Assembly (NCBI GenBank): GCA_019594235.1
Contig: JAFDTG010000033.1
Location: 1-14,418, forward strand
DNA: 14,418 nucleotides
Source of the DNA: Candidatus Saliniplasma halalkaliphilum
GTDB taxonomy: Archaea; Thermoplasmatota; Thermoplasmata; Halarchaeoplasmatales; Halarchaeoplasmataceae
Reading direction: 5' to 3'
Part shown: positions 11,421 to 14,418 of the stretch, piece by piece
Position numbering within the stretch: the first letter of the stretch is position 1
Layout of the letters: each line of letters opens with the position of its first letter
Program-made: the position numbers and the translations under genes
The notes under the pieces: model-generated
Databases searched by the model: none
Told to the model about the DNA's origin: nothing
The model's input: only the letters and a program-made list of their open reading frames with translations

Positions 11421-11720
11421 ATGTCGTCGAAAACTTGCAAAGAATGTGTTTATTTCATCTCTCACGATTCCTACAACTACATGGGTTTCTGTAAGAAAAA
11501 GGAAAAGATGTCTCTTTCCGAGCACGAATGTCCTGAGGTAAAAGAGATAAAATTCAAGGATGTGGAAGAAGCTTTGGAGGAACGAGGGTGGGTATACTGT
11601 GAGACATGTAAAAAGCCTATCTACGACGTTGAAGAGTTGAAGAAACATACCGAAGGTAAGATCGTTTGGGAGTTTTATCCCGACGATGTAGCTGCTGAGG
11701 ATAGTCCTGCGGGAGACTGA
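11421..11720 (+). CDS. Small cysteine-rich (probable metal-binding) protein in the 2-oxoacid oxidoreductase operon
   Basis: A 99-residue protein with two cysteine clusters. Cluster one has C6, C9, C24 and C37 (CKECVYF, GFCKKK, HECPE), spaced like a zinc or iron-sulfur knuckle. Cluster two is C60xxC63 with H76 (CETCKKPIYDVEELKKH), which looks like a truncated zinc-finger element. The C-terminus is acidic. No family is recognised with confidence. It is the first gene of an apparent operon, ending 4 bp before the oxidoreductase gamma-alpha gene, so it may be an assembly factor or an electron-transfer partner of that enzyme. The cysteine spacing is not the CxxCxxCxxxCP of a standard ferredoxin. 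Confidence 0.8.
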   Translation: MSSKTCKECVYFISHDSYNYMGFCKKKEKMSLSEHECPEVKEIKFKDVEEALEERGWVYCETCKKPIYDVEELKKHTEGKIVWEFYPDDVAAEDSPAGD

Positions 11721-11724
11721 AAAT

Positions 11725-13572
11725 ATGAGTAGAGAAGAACTCTTATTCATCATCGGTGGTGAACAGGGGGCCGGACTCGAAACTACCGCACAGATATTGA
11801 CTTACGCTTTGACCTCCAAAGGTTACGGCTCTATAGCTGATCGGCAGTACCATTCCAACATCAAAGGTAAACACAGTTACGTGCACAGTAAGATATCTAC
11901 CAAAACTTATCCAAGGTCCTTGACGTACCCTATCCAGTTATTGGGATGTATGGACGCTGAAACACTTTTCACTCATTATGAAAATGTTGAAGAGGGAGGA
12001 TATGTTGTTTACGACGTTTCCATCGAAGATACCAACATCGACGATATTCCAAGCATCAGCCACGAATTGAAATCAACTTACAAAAAGAATGATATAGGCA
12101 GCGAGATAATTGAACTAGTTCACTACTTAGAAAAAGAAAAAGATATAGTCACCATACCACTTGATTTTCAAGCCTTTTTAGAAGAACTTCAGGAGAATTT
12201 CGAATTATCATCATCCCAAGCGTCTCGATATGTTAGTTCTATATTGATAGGTGCAGTATCCGGACTTATAGGTCTTGATGAAAAAAGTCTAGATGTAGCT
12301 GTAGAAAGGAAGTTTAAAGAAAAAGAAAAGATCGCAGACCAGAACAAGTTTTTTGTTGAACTCATCTCCAACAAAATAAAAGATGACCTCGGGTCACCTT
12401 TAGAATTGAAAAAATCAGAACTGAATGAAGAAAAACGTCTTCTAGTCAGTGGAAACGATGCTGTTGGCATGGGTAAGATCACAGGTGGAATTTCATTCCA
12501 AAGCTATTATCCTATCACTCCTGCGGCCGATGAAAGTTTCTTTTTAGAAGAGCATGGAGAGGAAAAGAACATAGTGGTCATTCAAACAGAGGACGAGATC
12601 GCAGCCATTAATTCTGCCATCGGATCATCGTTGACCGGTGCAAGGAGTGCTACCGCTACCAGTGGACCCGGATACAGTTTAATGGTGGAAGGGATCGGTT
12701 GGGCAGGTATCAACGAAGTCCCGGTGGTTGTAACTTATTATCAAAGAGGAGGACCGAGTACTGGTATGCCCACTAGAGGTGGCCAATCCGACCTCTTCTC
12801 AGCACTATACGGTTCACATGGCGAAATTTCCAAGATAGTCATCTGTTCCGGCGATCACGAGGAGTCCTTCCAGGATGCCGTCGAGGCATTCAACTTCGCA
12901 GAGGAATACCAAGTCCCGGTCATACACATGCTCGATAAATTCCTAGCTAACTCTGTTGTTAACATGAAATCCCCTGATCTTTCCGAAGTAGAAATACGAA
13001 GGGGTGATATAGGCGGGTCTAAAGATTACAAACGATTCGCCGATGGTCCAGTTTCGAAAAGGGCCTTTTTAGGTCAGGAAGTCATGTGGTACACGGGAAG
13101 TGAACACGATGAAGATGGTAATGTCAGTGAAAATCCAGGAACTAGAGTTAAGATGCAGGATAAGAGGATGAAAAAACTCGAATTAGCATATGAAGAGATC
13201 CCTGACGAAAAACAATTCAAATATTTCGGACCAGATAACCCGGATTTCATACTCGTCGGATGGGGTTCTGTGAAGGGTGTATGTCTGGACGCTATCGAAG
13301 AGATGGATGGTGCTTATCTTCACATAAGGATGTTCTCTCCGTTCCCGGCTGATTCAGTCAAAGATATATTATCTAAATGTGAGACTTGTATAGCAGTTGA
13401 ACACACACACTCGCCTTTAATAAAAAGATCCGTATCCATGAATACCGGTATAACCATCGAGAACGAGATCGTGAAATACACTGGTAGGCCTATGTTCCTC
13501 ATGAAAGTAAAAAAAGCCATCAAAGATATTTTGGATGGAGATAAAAGGAAGGTGATAGAACATGGCCCATGA
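11725..13572 (+). CDS. korA: 2-oxoacid:ferredoxin oxidoreductase, fused gamma-alpha subunit
   Basis: A 615-residue fusion that converts a 2-oxoacid plus CoA to acyl-CoA and CO2 with ferredoxin reduction, together with the beta subunit. Residues about 5-185 are the gamma domain (FIIGGEQGAGLETTAQILTY), and about 238-610 the alpha domain. The motif YPITPAADES (262-271) is the 2-oxoacid-binding YPITP signature; TEDEIAAINSAIGSSLTGAR and ATSGPGYSLMVEGIGWA continue the pyrimidine-binding domain. The two-subunit layout (gamma-alpha plus beta) resembles haloarchaeal and Sulfolobus enzymes, which are often broad in substrate (pyruvate, 2-oxoglutarate), so the 'korA' label is by family only. GGGAG about 9 nt before the ATG acts as ribosome site. 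It overlaps the beta gene by 11 nt. Confidence 0.93.
   Translation: MSREELLFIIGGEQGAGLETTAQILTYALTSKGYGSIADRQYHSNIKGKHSYVHSKISTKTYPRSLTYPIQLLGCMDAETLFTHYENVEEGGYVVYDVSIEDTNIDDIPSISHELKSTYKKNDIGSEIIELVHYLEKEKDIVTIPLDFQAFLEELQENFELSSSQASRYVSSILIGAVSGLIGLDEKSLDVAVERKFKEKEKIADQNKFFVELISNKIKDDLGSPLELKKSELNEEKRLLVSGNDAVGMGKITGGISFQSYYPITPAADESFFLEEHGEEKNIVVIQTEDEIAAINSAIGSSLTGARSATATSGPGYSLMVEGIGWAGINEVPVVVTYYQRGGPSTGMPTRGGQSDLFSALYGSHGEISKIVICSGDHEESFQDAVEAFNFAEEYQVPVIHMLDKFLANSVVNMKSPDLSEVEIRRGDIGGSKDYKRFADGPVSKRAFLGQEVMWYTGSEHDEDGNVSENPGTRVKMQDKRMKKLELAYEEIPDEKQFKYFGPDNPDFILVGWGSVKGVCLDAIEEMDGAYLHIRMFSPFPADSVKDILSKCETCIAVEHTHSPLIKRSVSMNTGITIENEIVKYTGRPMFLMKVKKAIKDILDGDKRKVIEHGP
13547..13556 (+). 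promoter_or_regulatory. Ribosome binding site of the beta subunit inside the alpha gene
   Basis: GGAAGGTGAT precedes ATG 13562 with about 6 nt between GGTGA and the start. It fixes the beta start within the last codons of alpha and shows translation coupling. Confidence 0.7.
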
Positions 13573-14418
13573 TTATGAAAGCGATGTTTGGGTTGATTGG
13601 TGTAAAGGATGTGGAAACTTCGGTATAGTTTCCAGCATGTACAAAGCCTTTAAAGAACTAGAACTGTCTAAGGAAAGCACGGTAGTTGTCTCAGGTATTG
13701 GATGCTCTGGAAAGACCCCTCATTACATAGACGTTTCAGGAGTGCATACACTTCACGGTAGAGCTATCCCTTATGCAACGGGCATAAAGATATCGAACCC
13801 GGAACTTGACATAGTAGTAAACGGCGGTGACGGTGATCTTTTGGGTATAGGTGCGGGACATTTCGTAGCTCTCGGTAGAAGAAATATAAACATGACCATT
13901 TTACTCCATAATAATAGAGTATATGGATTAACCAAAGGTCAAGCAGCACCTACTTTAGGTAAGGGTCTTAAAACGAAAGGACTATTCAAACCTAATATAC
14001 AGGATCAAGTCGAACCATTAAAACTCGCGTTAACCTGTGGATTTACATACGTAGCTAGGGGTTCCGCTCTCGATCCGAACCAATTGAAAGAGTTGATAAT
14101 GGAAGGTATCCAACACGAAGGCACGGCGTTCATAGATATTTTCCAACCCTGCGTGACATACAACGACATCCATACATGGGACTATATCAAGGAAAACGTG
14201 GAACGGTTGGATGAAGACTATGATCCAGAAATTAGTGATGACGAGGACAAAATAAACCAGGCTTTTAAGATGTTAAATGATGAAGAGAAGATCTACACTG
14301 GAGTCTTCCTAAAAGACGAGAAAAAGTCAACTTTTGAAGAGAGAATCAAAAACATGCTGCCAGGCTACGAAGATACACCACCTGCAAAACGTGAAATAGA
14401 TCAAACAATGGATCAGAA
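13562..14418 (+). CDS. korB: 2-oxoacid:ferredoxin oxidoreductase, beta subunit (open at window edge)
   Basis: The frame starts at ATG 13562 (MAHDYESDVWVDWCKGCGNF) and is open through base 14418, giving 285 visible codons; the C-terminus is outside the window. It carries the thiamine diphosphate and 4Fe-4S site. Cysteines are C14 and C17 (WCKGCGNFG), C48 in GIGCSGKTPHY, and the Cys of QPCVTYN (about residue 197). The ThDP/Mg motif is NGGDGDLLGIGAGHF, followed by LHNNRVYGLTKGQ. Beta subunits of this class are typically about 285-310 residues, so nearly all is present. The single 4Fe-4S cluster and lack of an extra ferredoxin-like domain fit the two-subunit enzyme class. Confidence 0.94.
   Translation, partial: MAHDYESDVWVDWCKGCGNFGIVSSMYKAFKELELSKESTVVVSGIGCSGKTPHYIDVSGVHTLHGRAIPYATGIKISNPELDIVVNGGDGDLLGIGAGHFVALGRRNINMTILLHNNRVYGLTKGQAAPTLGKGLKTKGLFKPNIQDQVEPLKLALTCGFTYVARGSALDPNQLKELIMEGIQHEGTAFIDIFQPCVTYNDIHTWDYIKENVERLDEDYDPEISDDEDKINQAFKMLNDEEKIYTGVFLKDEKKSTFEERIKNMLPGYEDTPPAKREIDQTMDQ

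Noticed and set aside
11418..11753. 111-residue minus-strand frame across the small Cys-rich gene
   Set aside because: Shadow of the operon on the plus strand, which has better spacing, ribosome sites and conserved motifs.
12189..12482. 97-residue minus-strand frame inside the oxidoreductase gamma-alpha gene
   Set aside because: Antisense to a well-supported gene and Ser/Phe-rich, as expected of a shadow.
1..14418. CRISPR array, defence island or biosynthetic cluster
   Set aside because: No regularly spaced repeats, Cas-like proteins, toxin-antitoxin pairs or assembly-line genes were found on either strand; most genes are housekeeping.

Overview
The window looks like chromosomal DNA from an AT-rich euryarchaeote, most likely in or near Thermoplasmatota. 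The archaeal markers are the large subunit of archaeo-eukaryotic primase, an AK6/Fap7-type adenylate kinase, a CDP-alcohol phosphatidyltransferase of the archaetidyl type, a histidine tRNA with G-1:C73 and no encoded CCA, and TATA-like box A elements about 25-30 nt upstream of many start codons. That last pattern implies mostly leaderless mRNAs. The lineage call is an inference, supported by the heliorhodopsin, a family known from Thermoplasmatales-related archaea. Coding density is very high and several convergent genes have abutting stop codons. No intergenic stretch exceeds 300 bases.

Layout: (1) 1-314: the 5' end of a probable IS630-type transposase ORF running off the left edge, then tRNA-His(GUG). 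(2) 373-2258: three tandem paralogous winged-helix regulators, each apparently with its own promoter. (3) 2322-3781: exonuclease VII operon xseA-xseB, a mainly bacterial nuclease. (4) 3867-6631: AK6-like kinase, CDP-alcohol phosphatidyltransferase, primase large subunit priL and a RimI-like acetyltransferase. (5) 6640-9789: threonine synthase, a HELIORHODOPSIN (7841-8602), an AstE/aspartoacylase-like zinc deacylase and a two-helix membrane protein. (6) 9804-11305: a GalT-type nucleotidyltransferase and an unrecognised 169-residue protein. (7) 11421-14418: an operon of a small cysteine-rich protein, 2-oxoacid:ferredoxin oxidoreductase gamma-alpha fusion, and the beta subunit, which is open at the right edge.

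Most of the window is housekeeping: lipid headgroup attachment, DNA replication, Thr synthesis and 2-oxoacid oxidation. The accessory parts are the regulator cluster, the probable transposase, ExoVII and above all the heliorhodopsin, which has its retinal lysine and counterion intact. The heliorhodopsin is flanked by amino-acid metabolism genes, and a perfect 7+4+7 inverted repeat abuts the start of the divergent deacylase gene. Small-scale points of interest are single box A-like elements between two divergent gene pairs, and Lys-rich C-terminal tails whose antisense T-runs may terminate the convergent neighbour.
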